This document shows, piece by piece, positions 34,987-47,310 of a stretch of DNA of 64,000 nt. The stretch lies in NCBI GenBank assembly GCA_963281155.1, contig CAUJLY010000002.1:3162001-3226000 (forward strand). The letters are read 5' to 3'. A program made the translations under genes and the position numbers. The DNA comes from Rhabditophanes sp. KR3021 (lineage: Eukaryota; Nematoda; Chromadorea; Rhabditida; Alloionematidae). The first letter of the stretch is position 1, and every line of letters starts with the position of its first letter. The notes under the pieces are model-generated. The model saw nothing but the letters and a program-made list of their open reading frames with translations, was not told where the DNA came from and did not search any database.

Positions 34987-37121
34987 TTAGTAAACTCTTT
35001 CTCTGAGAATTGGCAAAACATCTCCAAAGTTTGGAGCATCGAATTGAGGCTTCATGTTATTGTTGTTAAATTTGCCAAAATTATCTCTGGCTTGGAATGA
35101 ATTTCTGTTAAAATCACGTCTCATGTCTTGTTGTTCGTTGTTTCTTCTGTTGTGTCTTTTCATTTGTTTGGAAAATGGAAATCTACTTTGACGGTTATTG
35201 CCGAATTCTTCTCTATTGCTGGGTTCAAAGCCATCTGAACGTTTTCTATATTCTCTGATTTTTTCTCTTGTTAAAAATAAAGCTGGAAGTTTGAAAAAGT
35301 TAACACGATCATTTCTGCCTTCAAAATCATTTTGCATTTCAAATTTTTTCTCATCGTTGTAAGGTGGTGGTGTTGGGAGACGATCTTCATCATTTTTTTT
35401 GTCAATATCGATATTAGGTTTTTCAATAACAATTACGTTTTTATCTTCTTCGGGGGCAATTACTTTTGACGGAGTTGGAATATTTGGGATTGTAATCTTA
35501 GTTCCAACCATAGGTCCATTATTTGGCATTGGTCTTCCAAAAGGCATAAATGGCATTGTTGGGAGCATTGGTCTATTGAAAGGCATTGGGGGCATTGGTG
35601 TACCGGAAGGCATTGGGGGCATTGGTCTGCCAAAAGGAATTGGAGACATTGGTCCGTTATTTGACATTGGACCATTGAATGGAATTTGAGGCATCATTGG
35701 TCTACCAAAAGGCATATGGGGTGGCATATGTGGTGGCATATGTGGTGGCATTTGGGAATTTAAGGGCATTGGCCCGCCAAATGGCAGCATTGGAATCTGA
35801 ACAAATTGAACTGGCATCATTGGGCTTTCATTAATTCTTCCAAGAAATTGTGGGGAAAATGGATGTCTGGGGCTAGATCTATCATTGGTATTAATTCTTC
35901 CAATGAAATTTGAAGCAAATGGGCGTTGTGAGAAGAATGATTCTTGCATGTTTAATGGTCCTTGGCGAATTCTTTTAAATGCAAATGGCCTTCTGTTTGC
36001 GTGATCAAATGGTTTCCTTCCTTCACGATCGAATATTCTATCTTCTAGATCAGATGATTCTCTTCTGTTATTACGATCAAATGGTCTTCTATCTTCTCTA
36101 TCAAATGGACTTTTGGTGTCTTCGCCACGATTTTCATTCAATTCTTTTGATTCCTCGCTACTTTCATCATCTTCAAACTGTCTAGTTTTTCTCTTTAAAA
36201 CTGGAGAAGTCAACGGCAAAGGTGTTTGCATACGTTGTTGTGAAGTCTGGCTAAGTGGAGATTCACTATCCGGTGTTTCCAAAATATTTTTAGCTTCCTC
36301 GATTTCAATTTGCTCAATTTTTGGTTCTTCTGGAACAAGTGGACTTTCAGGAACAGCAATTTTATCAACAATATTCTTAGTTTCAACTGGCATACTTTCT
36401 TTATTCATTCCATTTCCAATTTTTGTGATGAACAAATCAACCTTAATTGGTAGTCTTCTTCTCATACATCTATAAGATTCTGCTCTAACAAATGGATATA
36501 ATGGCATTAATTGGCGAAGAGTATTGCAACTTGAGTTCTTCATAAGTTGTCTGATAGTAAGAGTTTGTTCAAGTTTAGTAATATCGTCATTTTGGAGAAG
36601 ATTCTAGAAATAACTATTTATAAAATGTGTATCTTACTTACCGTAATTTTGTTATCCAAATCACTGGCATCGGGGAAAAATCTCGAGGCAACAGAGTTAT
36701 GGAATTTTTGGAATTTATCTTTTCTCAAAGCTTCTTTGGCTTTCATAAGTTTGAAATCTTTTTGAAGTTCCTCTGATTGTCTGCTGACCCAGGCACCAAT
36801 CTTTCTTTCAATGTTTCCTTTTGATTCTTTGACATCTAAAGCAATATAAAGGAATTCTTGAACTTGAGTAGGATTAAGTTCTTTCACAAATGATGGCATT
36901 AAATCGCCAGTGATAAAAGGGGATGGCAGAGGTCCAACTTTCATGCTAGGATGGTCAATGTCACTTTCCAAACCATACTTAGGTCCGAGGTTTACATTTT
37001 TGAAGTCGAATTCCGAAATTTCCTTGAATTCAACGTCGCCAAAATCTTTCGGTGAAAATTGAGCAAAGACAGAAGATGCCAATATAGTGGCAGTTGTAAC
37101 GAAAACGAAACCAAAACGCAT
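34987..37121 (-). CDS. Secreted DUF148/SXP-RAL-2-like protein with Met/Pro-rich tail
   Basis: Exons on the minus strand: 37121-36642 and 36603-34987, 698 residues. Signal peptide MRFGFVFVTTATILASSVFA is followed by a ~170-residue helical region (LNPTQVQEFLYIALD, then GAWVSRQSEELQKDFKLMKA, then FPDASDLDNK) with the spacing of the nematode DUF148/SXP-RAL-2 fold, closing near YRCMRRR. Then come an acidic stretch, Arg/Asp repeats (PFDRxxRR, FDREGR), and a ~100-residue Met/Pro/Gly repeat (MPPHMPPHMPPHM; NGPM, GRPMPPMP), ending in Asn/Arg-rich sequence. The family is nematode-specific and extracellular. The long tail makes this protein several times larger than the usual ~150-200 residues. The domain call is by pattern only. 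Confidence 0.65.
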
Positions 37122-38436
37122 ATTTGTTTATTAAATAAAATAAGATTTTATTAAAGTCAAAGTATAAAAGATAAAATGACTTTGAATAGTATAAATGTAA
37201 ACCTTTGACCTACCCTTTTATATTGAAAGGTATTGTCCTTAATTTTCGAGGTACCACGCCTTGTGGATGTCTGGTCAATCACAATACTTTTTTATTTCAA
37301 ATTACCGCGTAACTTCACAAACAGATCAAGTTCAGATTTAAGTAAGATGATTGCTTTTAACTTTTTAAGTATCACCTATATGATTTATTCCACTCAAAGA
37401 TAGAGCTGATACTTGTCGTGACGATTACATTTGAAAAAGAAGCTTTATCGAAGGATAAAGGCGATTCTCGAACTCTTTTCAATAAGGAAGTTAGACAAAA
37501 AAGAACTTTAGTGCGGATGTTGTATCTACATCTTTTTTAATTCATTCTTAATCACAAACGATTATATATTTTTGTTTTATGTTTAAATAAACTGTAAAAA
37601 TACAACCAGCTTTTTATTATTAAATCTTTTTACTGGTTTGATTCCGATCTAAGAACATCGCAATTGAGTTTTTATTTGAAAGAAATATTTTCCCGTAACT
37701 ATGAAACTTGTCTTATTGATATCTTGGACTGTTTGCAAAGGACACTCTTTTGTTTAGACGGAAGTGTTTAAGAGCTTCTTTAGAGTGACCAAAAGATTGG
37801 TCCCTATTTTAGTATCAATTCTTTTTAAATTTTATGATGTCAATTTTAAGTAAAGTAGTTTAAATTACCTGTTTTTTGCGAATAACAATTTCTTATAAAA
37901 ATAATAATACAAACACAAAATCGCTGATTCATAGCAAAAGACCACATTTACTAAATGCAAAGCAATTATCGGTGCACCAAGGATAAAATTTTGCAATTGA
38001 GTAGTGCATATATTTTCGCTTACAATTTTTTAGTGATGAGATAAGCAAAGTTTGATAAATTTCTATGTCTCATGACATACGCAAATTTATTTTAAGTATT
38101 ATTCCTTTTTGAATACGTATTACAAACCCTTTAAAAATACAAGATGAGTATAAATATATTGCTTGATAATGAATATATAAAACGATAACACAATTAATAT
38201 AAAGATAAGTGTCCAGAGACAATTATTGACGAGAATTTGATAACTTATTTTGTTTTTGAAATAAATACCACATCATCAAAATTAACATTAAACTCTTTTG
38301 AGTTCGAATGTAGAGCAAAAAACCATTTTAAATGCAAAATTTTAAAATTTATTTACTAGTAAAATTCTCGTAACGACTAAGTTCGTGAACAAATTGGTAC
38401 GCTATAACAGTCACATTTTGTCTGTTAACATTGATA
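37122..38436. other. Divergent intergenic region
   Basis: Lies between the secreted-protein gene (-) and the RAD6 gene (+) and should hold both promoters. A TATAAA-like site is near 37168 on the + strand. No open frame or RNA gene is recognised. Confidence 0.45.
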
Positions 38437-40621
38437 ATGGCTTCCAACGCAAGAAAACGCTTACTCAGAGACTTTAAGAAACTTCAGGTAAATTAATGTT
38501 TTACTTCTCATTATTTGTTATAGGATGATCCACCTGCCGGAATTAGTGGTGAGTTTTGAAAAGCTAAAATTATTAAAACAAAAAATTTATAAAAGGGAAC
38601 AAAAACGATAAGTTAACCCAAAAAGAGACAAAAATAGCAAATTAATCCATGGATACAAGCTTGTACTTAATTTTCTCATCTATGTTGTCAATAAAAGATG
38701 CTTCCTTAAATTCAAATTTGAATCCTCTTAAAGCTTTCCTTCTAATGATGTAGTTGGACATGGTCCCTGGTGCAACACCAATAGCTTCAGCAGCTTCTTT
38801 GACGGTGGAATAAATTTGAACCCACTCATCGTCCAATGTCAGTCAAAAAACTTTTTTTCCAAAACCATTGAGATTGTTCCCACTGTAAGTAACCCATCTC
38901 AGGCTTTCCACGCAATTGTCATTTCTGCGGTGGTCGACACAGGGCTTTTCTTCAGGGTTTGGGATGAAAGCAGTTGCAACTAAAACATGAATTAATAGTG
39001 TTCTTTGCCCTTTTGCAAGAATGAGACTAGAAACGCAATATCCATAATTGTTGAAGTATGAACGCAAGAAGGTATTGGTGGTTGCATTCTTGAGTCTGCT
39101 CATTGAAGAAATTGCGTAGCCTGTTCTTTTTCCATTCAAAATAACACCCAGCCACTTCTCGGAACTGTAGTTTGTGTCATCTTCCAAAGCAGTAAAGTTA
39201 CGACCACCCACATCCGAATGTCCTCCATACAGTCCGGTGTCGTGAGAATGTGAGGAATATATTATTCAAACGTATTGACTTTAAATAACCTTCATTCTTG
39301 GCGAAAGTTTAGGCTATTTAGCTTTGCATAATAAACAGTTTTTTAGTTGATTAAGGCACTTTGAATCTAAAGGTATTTTGAAATTAACGATGGTTTGAGT
39401 TTTTTGAATTGAGCTTGTACTTTAATATTATTCATACACAAAACAAAATAATTTATAAATAACTGTTTGTTAATGAAGAAATAAATGGGGTTCGGAAAAT
39501 ATATTAACACCTTCATTTAATTGCTTAATTGTTCAATTGTCTAATTATTTTCTCGAGGTTCCCCGATTGATGATAACATCATGCATTGGGATGCAATCAT
39601 ATTTGGGCCTCCTGGAACCCCATTCGCAGATGGTGTATTCAAGCTTAATATAGATTTCACCGAAGAATACCCTAATAAACCTCCAGTCGTTAAATTCAAG
39701 TCAAAGATGTATCATCCAAACATTTATCAAGATAAGTCAGCAGCCCATTTGGTTCTTAAACAATATTTAACCATTTTATGCTCCAAATAGTATCTTAGTG
39801 AAAATATTTTATTCTAAGTCATATTAAACTAAGTTTATCTCTAAATAAGGATTTGACAATAATAACATATTTGTTAAATTTCTTTCATTAAATGACTCCC
39901 AAACAAATTACTGTGTAATTTTAAGGACACAAATTTATTCGCTGTTTATATCAGCTTAGCAGTTGATTTTAATCGTATAGACTTTTAAAAATATTTAATG
40001 ACGTTATATTTTCGAAATTGACAAAACATTTAGTTACTATCCAAGTTTTTTGACTTAAAACTGTTTGCTGATTTAAAATGCTTTTGTTTAATAAATGTAG
40101 TGATTAATTGAAAACAAAAATAAAGGGTACAATCACAGTGATACTATTTGGAACATATTGAGAGGCACTTGGGCGAATATTAATCAATCTTTTTTACATG
40201 TAAGTTTAAAATTATAAATATTAATTGAATAATAGCTTGTTTCTCTTGTACATATTTAAAATGACTCTTTTGAGTATAAAATTCAGTTTATTTACTTCAA
40301 TTAATTTGTTTGTTATTTCTAGGGAAGCATTTGCTTGGATATTTTGCAGGTTGGTGAATTTTATTTTTAGCTTATTTTCATTGTCTTCAGTTGAAATGGA
40401 CACCAACATATGATGTTTCAGCTATATTGACATCAATTCAGTCATTGTTAGATGAACCAAATCCAAACAGTCCAGCTAATGCTGCAGCTGCTCAAATGTA
40501 CAATGAAAACAGGCAGGAATATTTGAAAAAAGTATTGGAGACTGTCGAAGCTACTTGGGTTAATAGTGAAGACGAGGATGACGATGGAAACGATTCAACT
40601 AAAGAAACGGCTGTCGATTAA
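38437..40621 (+). CDS. ubc-1: RAD6/UBE2A-type ubiquitin-conjugating enzyme
   Basis: Exons: 38437-38487 ([17 protein letters not shown]), 38524-38548 (DDPPAGIS), 39558 to about 39740, a 27-bp micro-exon 40323-40349 (GSICLDILQ, holding the catalytic Cys), and 40391-40621. [40 protein letters not shown] and [13 protein letters not shown] are near-identical to RAD6. The acidic tail ([10 protein letters not shown]) recalls C. elegans UBC-1. It should conjugate ubiquitin to histone H2B and to PCNA. The donor after exon 3 is odd: the coding sequence should end at YQD, but the bases there are CAAGATAAGTCAG with no GT at the right place. Intron 2 (1009 bp) holds an antisense HNH gene. Confidence 0.85.
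38642..39265 (-). CDS. HNH homing-endonuclease-like protein (NUMOD4-HNH-NUMOD1) in RAD6 intron
   Basis: One minus-strand reading frame runs from just after a stop at 39266-39268 to 38642, interrupted by a single in-frame TGA at 38843-38845. Domains in order: NUMOD4-like [20 protein letters not shown] then SRLKN; then [20 protein letters not shown] and [20 protein letters not shown], followed by [17 protein letters not shown], the HNH_3-type core with its conserved His and Asn-type residues; after the [23 protein letters not shown] then TMSNYI, a NUMOD1-type DNA-binding helix-turn-helix. This architecture is typical of phage, bacterial and organellar homing endonucleases. No ATG precedes NUMOD4 in frame, so the start is unclear. 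It is antisense to the host gene. Presumed decayed, but only by one stop. Confidence 0.8.
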
Positions 40622-43600
40622 TTGTGTTAGAACTTTTTCATCTAAAATACTATTATTTTTGAAGACATTAATCATTTTATGTTTAAAAGCATTTCAATCA
40701 ACAAAAAATTATTTAACATATTCATCTTTAATTATATTCGATGATTCATCAGGAAAAATGTTCAATGATTTGGATGATAAATCATACAAATACCTTATAT
40801 TCCTTTACATATCTTTTATGCATATCTTGATAAGTCTGATGTGTCTTTTCTATTTTATGATATGCGATGATTTATAGAGTCATCAACTTATGATACAAGA
40901 TATCGCCAACGACTATATATCCTTCTTCTTTCGTTTAGTAATCAATCACTTTGGTTTTTTCTTAAGGCAAAGCATGAACCACCAATTCAGTGATATCATT
41001 TCCGATCTTCTACTGGTCTTAGCAGGGAGTACACTTTTAATCAACTAAGTATTTTTTGATAAAAAAGATAAATATTTGTTTTGGTCAATTCATGAAATTA
41101 ATAATAAACTAAATACCACCTACACAACAAATATTCATGTTTTGGAGTTGTTAAAGCTAAAAAATGTACATTTAGATTACTACCTAGTTTGTACACAATA
41201 ATAAATTATTGTTGGAGATTATTAGTGAATATATAAACTAATTTGTATCTGTTCTTAATTTCTATTAATAAATAAAACCAAATTAAACAGTTCAATTAAT
41301 CCTTAGGATGTCAATTTAATTTATATAGACCCAAATTAAGTTTCTTTCACTAGATGACATTTAAATGATGTTACATAATATACTTTTATAAATTCATCAA
41401 GTCTATATTCAATTTGTGTCGACTTCCTTATTTTAGACATTCATTTTTTGGCATTAAACTACCCACTCTTTCAAATAAATTAACACAATCTTAAATTAAA
41501 CTTTTTTCTTTGAATGCACATAAATTTATATGCTTTACTAATTGCAGTGGAAGCGTATTCTATTGGACTAAGTGATTGAATAATAACCATTTTCCTTTCA
41601 TTTGCATGTTTTTTGACAAAAAGCACCATCCTTCCTATGAACACAATAAATATATTCTGCTTGTTGTTATATCAATTAATTTCGAATATTTTTTCCAAAC
41701 CACAATCTTATATTTTTCGAGAATAAACTAGCATTTCTAGTTTCTGCTTGACATCACAATTGTCCTTATTCCTGTTGATCTTAAAGATTTACGGTAATCA
41801 AAAAAACTGGAACTAAAGTTTCCCATATTATAACAAAATACACATATTATACAATAGGGTTCTGGCTTTCCGGTTTAACTTTTTAATCAAGGTAGTCCTT
41901 TGGTGGTAGGAAATGACATGTTTTGGTAATTGAAAAACCTATATAACAATTCAATTCAGTAGCCATCATTTTATTTTGAATCTTGAGCATTTGTGAGTAA
42001 ATATTCTAGTCCTAATATATTAAAAAAATTTAGAACTTGTTTTCCCAAATTCAATATTTGTAATTGTATTTAGTATTTATTACTTTGAATCATATCTGTT
42101 TTAATTTGTTAACTATATTATTACAAGATAGTATGATAAAAGTAATGTGTCATCAAAGATAGAGCAGCTTTTTATTTTCTTGTTTTCTTTCATATATTTA
42201 CAACCTTTTTCTAATGTCCTTCAGATATGCTACTTACTTGTATATTAATAAGCCTAAATTGCAGGTAATCAAATCAAAATCAAGTTGATATTTTTTTCTT
42301 AAAACACACTAATTGCATTCTTTAAAGAATGTTTTATTTGGGAAACAAGTAATTTAACATTATACTTCCAAGCCTACTCTAATTTATGCTTATTATAACT
42401 TCACTATCTGAACTGATCTGGAACGTTTGTCACTTACTAGAAAAGAGTATAATCACCTATGACTTTCCTAAATTTATCTCTAAAATCTTGATGTTTACGC
42501 CCCACTCTTTCATAAAAAACAAACAAATACATCCAATTTAAACCACCATTTTGTTTTTCTTTGTCATTTTCCATGTAACTTGTTCTCACAAACTACATTC
42601 AAAATTGTTTTTTGCAGTTAAAATGCAATTTATCTCTTAAAAGTTCCATTAATTATTTAAAAACATTAATGTCTTTATGTTTTTTGCACGCTAAAATGTT
42701 GTTTATCATAGATCAAGCATATATTAAATAAGTAGGTTCTATAGTTTCTATGATCTTCAATCGGAAGAGTATATATTAGTAGCGCACATAACATTTTTCA
42801 AAGGAATTCTTCCAAAGCGGGTGGGTTGGGAGTGATAAAAATTGTTGCTTTTTCAAAAATATATTAAATAGGATCACAAAATTCGATCTTTTTCTTATTC
42901 TAAAGTCCTTGATATTTGGTAACTAAAACTTTTAGTTTATTTTTTATAACTTAACTAAAAGATCACTCCTTTCGAACTAGATGAACTTGATGTTAACACA
43001 TTTATAGACTCTGCCTAACAAATCACATTACTTGACAATAATCTCTATATTTAAACCATCCATTAAAATTGCTAATTTATGGTAATTTCATTGTCTCAAT
43101 GAGACGAATACATATCATACATATGTAATAGTTAAATGGGACTTTCTAGTTTAATAGTATTGTAATCATTATTACATTAATCTAGTTTCGAATACAATGT
43201 TATGCTTTTTCTTAATTCCTCTACCGGATCCAAATCTTTATATTTTTACAAACAATTTGTTCTATTTTCACCACCACCTTCAATTATATAATTCTATATT
43301 ATACTCAATTCTATTCCATGTTACTTATTTGCAATTTGTTTATTCCTCAACTTGATATAAACTATTTTCCGTACTTGCAAATTCTTAAAAATAAATAAAA
43401 TCCTTCACATGTTATTAAGTTTAATAAGTTCTAAAACATTTAACAATGAAACAAGCTAGCGTAGACTGTCTTACTTTCTATTTGTTTATAAACATTATTT
43501 TTTGAATAAAGGGCTTTGTTTAAGTGCAGAATCCATTCTTAGTAATTAAATAGATATGCGCTTGATTGAATTTAATATTAAGACGTAACAATATTTGCAT

Positions 43601-45486
43601 TCATTTTTCCAACCTACAGCAATTACTACACTTGCTCCGATTTTTATAAATTGTTTATGGTTTTGCACAATTTATTATAAACACTTACTTCTCAATTCAG
43701 TTCACTTTATAAAAAATATCATTTATCATCAGTCGGTTGTCATATTCTTAAGATATATTCTAATTTTTATTAATCACATCAATTACAATAAATATAATCA
43801 AAATATTTAATATAATTCATCTCTTTAATACTAAGGCAACTATACAAAAGCCTGTTCATAAACTAATCTTTTTATTTTGAATAAAAGTACTGATATTTTC
43901 TATTGATACAAAATAAGTAAAAACTACCTACATAGCTAAATATTATTTAGAAGTATCAAAAATAATGTCACAAATATCACAGCTATCATTCAAAATGTTT
44001 ATAGTACCAAGGAAGTACTACTTATATTAACTACTGCTTTAACTATATCATAATAAATTATAGATAATATATTATATTTGTATGAGCATTAAAAGATACT
44101 TTTTAATTAAGTTACCTTTAAAAAATCAAGTAGTACTTAATCAGTTTCCTTTTTTATTACAATACACTGCCTTTTAAAGAATTAATCGGTATTTAGTTTG
44201 TCAAGGAAATGATTAAGTCGTAAATGTGTCACATTTTTTATGCCGATCTTTGCTTGATTATCTCTAGGTTGACTTCGTTAATTATTACCATAAATCTAAA
44301 TGTTGATCAACATGACCAACGTACCTGAAGAAAGGAGGATTCGTGTATTTTATAGACAATCAGTTGACAAATATTCGCATTCTACATGCATCATTGTAAA
44401 TGTCAGTACCTTTATTGTTTTATGTGATCAAATAATTAAAGTTCGTTCAATTAGAGTTAACTTAATTACAGAATCAAATGCTTTTTGATTCATTAAACCA
44501 CAAGACGAGTGGCATTAAATATTTGTGTATAATGTGATTTGACATACAATGTGAACGTGGTGCTGATCATGCGTGCATTAAATTTTAAATATAATTGTTA
44601 TTATTTATGACATTATTATACATAAATTTATATGCGGGTGTGAATGTTCATAAAAAATGATATTTGCTTAATAAGACTTTTTACAACAACTTCATAATAA
44701 CTTTTACAACAATATCATAATAACTTTTTGCAGTACTTTTGCAATAACAATTGGAAGCTAAAAGATAACCCATATTAATGTTATTGATATTGTGAATATT
44801 GTTAATATACAGAAATCCGCACTCACCAACTTTCTTAATTGATAGCCGACGGCTGTTATCAGATTACATAAATTCCCAATCAACGCCCCTATACTTATTT
44901 TTATATTTATTTCCATGTTGATTTTGATGTTGATGTTGATTTTTCAAACTACTTGATTTAATAGTTGATTTTGTAGTTAATTCGTAGTTAATCATCACAT
45001 CCTACCTTAACCGAAATGATATTAGTGTATGTAGTTGTAATTTATCAAATATTTCAATCACAAACTATATACATACTATCCATACTTTCCACATGCTCAA
45101 TAACTATGTGCGAAATACTTTAGGTCATAATTATAAATAGTAAAAGTTTCTAACCATGTAATTACGTGTGTCCAAATTAGCTTCTAGTTAAATATGAACG
45201 TGTAGAATGAATGTATATTGGGGTAAATCAAGGATGACTTTAATCGCACAAGGTGATTTTTACATTGTTATATATTGTGAGCGGAAATTCAGTTGATAAA
45301 TCAAAAATACACCTAGTAGCCATTGTTTGATTTATAATAATTGCGTGTTATTAATATTATATTATTCGATCTTTAATGATTTATCATTTATTTGCAGATT
45401 AAAAAAACATACTTAAGGAAGACTCTTCTTCTTTTTTCAAATTATTATTTAAAAAAACATTTCAATATCAATAAAAATATTCCACA
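40622..45486. other. 4.9 kb gene-poor, A+T-rich region
   Basis: No open frame of convincing protein on either strand and no recognised RNA gene. The largest open frames (43595-43810, 44300-44488) are composition-driven. It contains a small two-copy repeat at 44680-44728 and a TTGATG-type microsatellite near 44922-44942. It may include the promoter and 5' untranslated exons of the kinase gene. Confidence 0.5.
44680..44728. repeat. Two-copy ~22-bp direct repeat
   Basis: Units like TTTTTACAACAACTTCATAA and TTTTACAACAATATCATAA, each followed by TAAC, sit head to tail, with a third partial variant after them. No function is evident. Confidence 0.6.
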
Positions 45487-47310
45487 ATGGCTTTGCCTAC
45501 ATTGGCCAAGAAAGTTAAAGCCTTAGCTTCACAGCAACTAATCAATTTCAAATCACTATTAAACGGAAGGTCTTTTGCAAAGTTTAAAAAGAACTATATC
45601 CTTCAAAAAGAAGCTGGTAGAGGGGGTTTCGGAATTCTCTATGCCGCTATTCGTATTTCAGATGAAGCTCCAGTAGCTGTTAAATTTGTTGAACGTAGAC
45701 ATATTCGTGATTGGGGCAAGCTAAATGAAGAACGTGTTCCTCTTGAGATTTGTATGTTGGCGAAGTGTTCAAAGATCGAAGGAGTTATCAAGTTACTAGA
45801 TTGGTACTCACTGCCCGAGGGGTATCTCATAGTGATGGAAAGACCTACACCTTGTATGGATTTATTTGACTTTATTAAACAACAGCATCATTTAGATGAA
45901 GATGTAGGTTGACATATTAATTTATAATTAACTTATTCTTCTTAGATTTCCAAATTTTTGTTTAAACAAATTGTTACAACGATTTTTGATTTGGCAGATA
46001 GAAAAATTCTTCATCGTGATATTAAGGTAATTAGTTGGAAAACATCCATTTCTTTATTCATTTCTTATTATAGGATGAAAATATTGTCATTGATTTAATT
46101 TCTGGTGAAACGCGTTTGGTAGACTTTGGGGCAGCTACTCTACTTAAAAAAAGTCGTTATTCTGATTTCCAAGGGTATGTTTTTAAAATTAATCAACTTA
46201 AATTGGATATTATAAAGGTTATTAACGATTTCACCAAACATAGACTATTTTTGACAAATAATTTTTCGACATTTAAGTGCATTATCTGTTATTTGACACT
46301 AATAAAAGTGTTGATATGAGCGTTGTATTTATAAAAGTATTATATTGTATATATAACATAACTGTAGATGCATATGGAGACTAAAAATAATATTTGAAAA
46401 TATCATTTATATGAAAAAATATTATTGTATATGAGTAACTGACTGTTTAGTGCAATCATTTAACACAAAATACAATTCTACGATCTAAAATTATTAATAT
46501 ATTGTTTTTAGTACAAAACTGTACTGTCCTCCAGAATGGTTTTTAAAATCGATTTACATGGGAAAGGAGGCAGCTGTGTGGTCTTTGGGAGTTTTACTAT
46601 ACAATATGTTAAATGGAAGGCTACCATTCCGCAATGAAAAAGATATTTGCACTTCACACATGTTGGGACCATTACCATACTACAATTCATTGTCTGAAGA
46701 AGTTAGAGATTTGATTGAAAAATGTTTGCGTTTTGACATGCAGTCACGAGCATCAATCGAAGACATTTTACGTCATCCATGGTTAGAGGGTGCTGAAAAT
46801 CAAGATTGGATAACATTTGCTACTGTCATGACAATTAATTGTCATTCATCTAATGGCGAAGATTCAGGCAATGAAAATGAACACGACGACGAGTCTACTT
46901 CCAGTGGTACTATTAACAATCATATCATTATTCAAAAACCAATTTGCCCAATTTTAAAAAATGCACCCAAACTGATTGGGAAAGATGTTAGTGGAGATGA
47001 AAGTGGAATGGAAAGTTATGAAAGCAATACGTCCCAAAATCAATCAAACATAATTAAAAATAAGACACACGAAGGAAAAGTTCAAGAAAGTGAAAACAAC
47101 ACCAAAGGAGAAGTCAGAGTACCTTTGTATGCTGCGCGAAACGTCAAAACAACAGTAATGAATAGTGGGGTAGTAAAGAAGAAAGTTGAACATATGCTAC
47201 CAAAAAAACCAGTCTCTAAGTTCAAATTATCTGTAGATTCAGGTAAATTTAAACAAAAAACCAAAATTTATTGCAAAACTCAAATAGACAAAACATTTGA
47301 AGATGTTTGA
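45487..47310 (+). CDS. prk: PIM-type serine/threonine protein kinase (PRK family)
   Basis: Exons: 45487-45903, 45946-46026, 46074-46174 and 46512-47310, about 465 residues. Kinase signature: glycine loop GRGGFGILY, VAIK-type Lys in APVAVKFVERRHI, hinge MERPTPCMDLFDFI (the Pro-containing ERP hinge typical of PIM kinases), catalytic loop HRDIKDENIVID, DFGAA, and a GTKLYCPPEW activation segment, then WSLGVLLYNMLNGRLPF and HPWLEG. PIM kinases are constitutively active and mainly controlled by expression level; C. elegans has prk-1 and prk-2. The ~190-residue C-terminal tail is Ser/Asn/Lys-rich and unlike vertebrate PIMs. The stop abuts the end of the nuclease-like gene on the other strand. Confidence 0.92.

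Noticed and set aside
35399..35689. Plus-strand Gly/Ile repeat protein
   Set aside because: It is the antisense shadow of the Met/Pro repeats in the secreted protein gene.
38437..40621. Possibility that the intron holding the HNH gene is a group I intron
   Set aside because: The intron has normal GT-AG ends at the usual RAD6 codon split, and no group I core was recognised. The HNH block is best seen as an insertion in a spliceosomal intron.
40566..40877. 103-codon frame overlapping the end of RAD6
   Set aside because: The first part is an out-of-frame reading of the conserved acidic tail; the rest is A+T-rich low-complexity.
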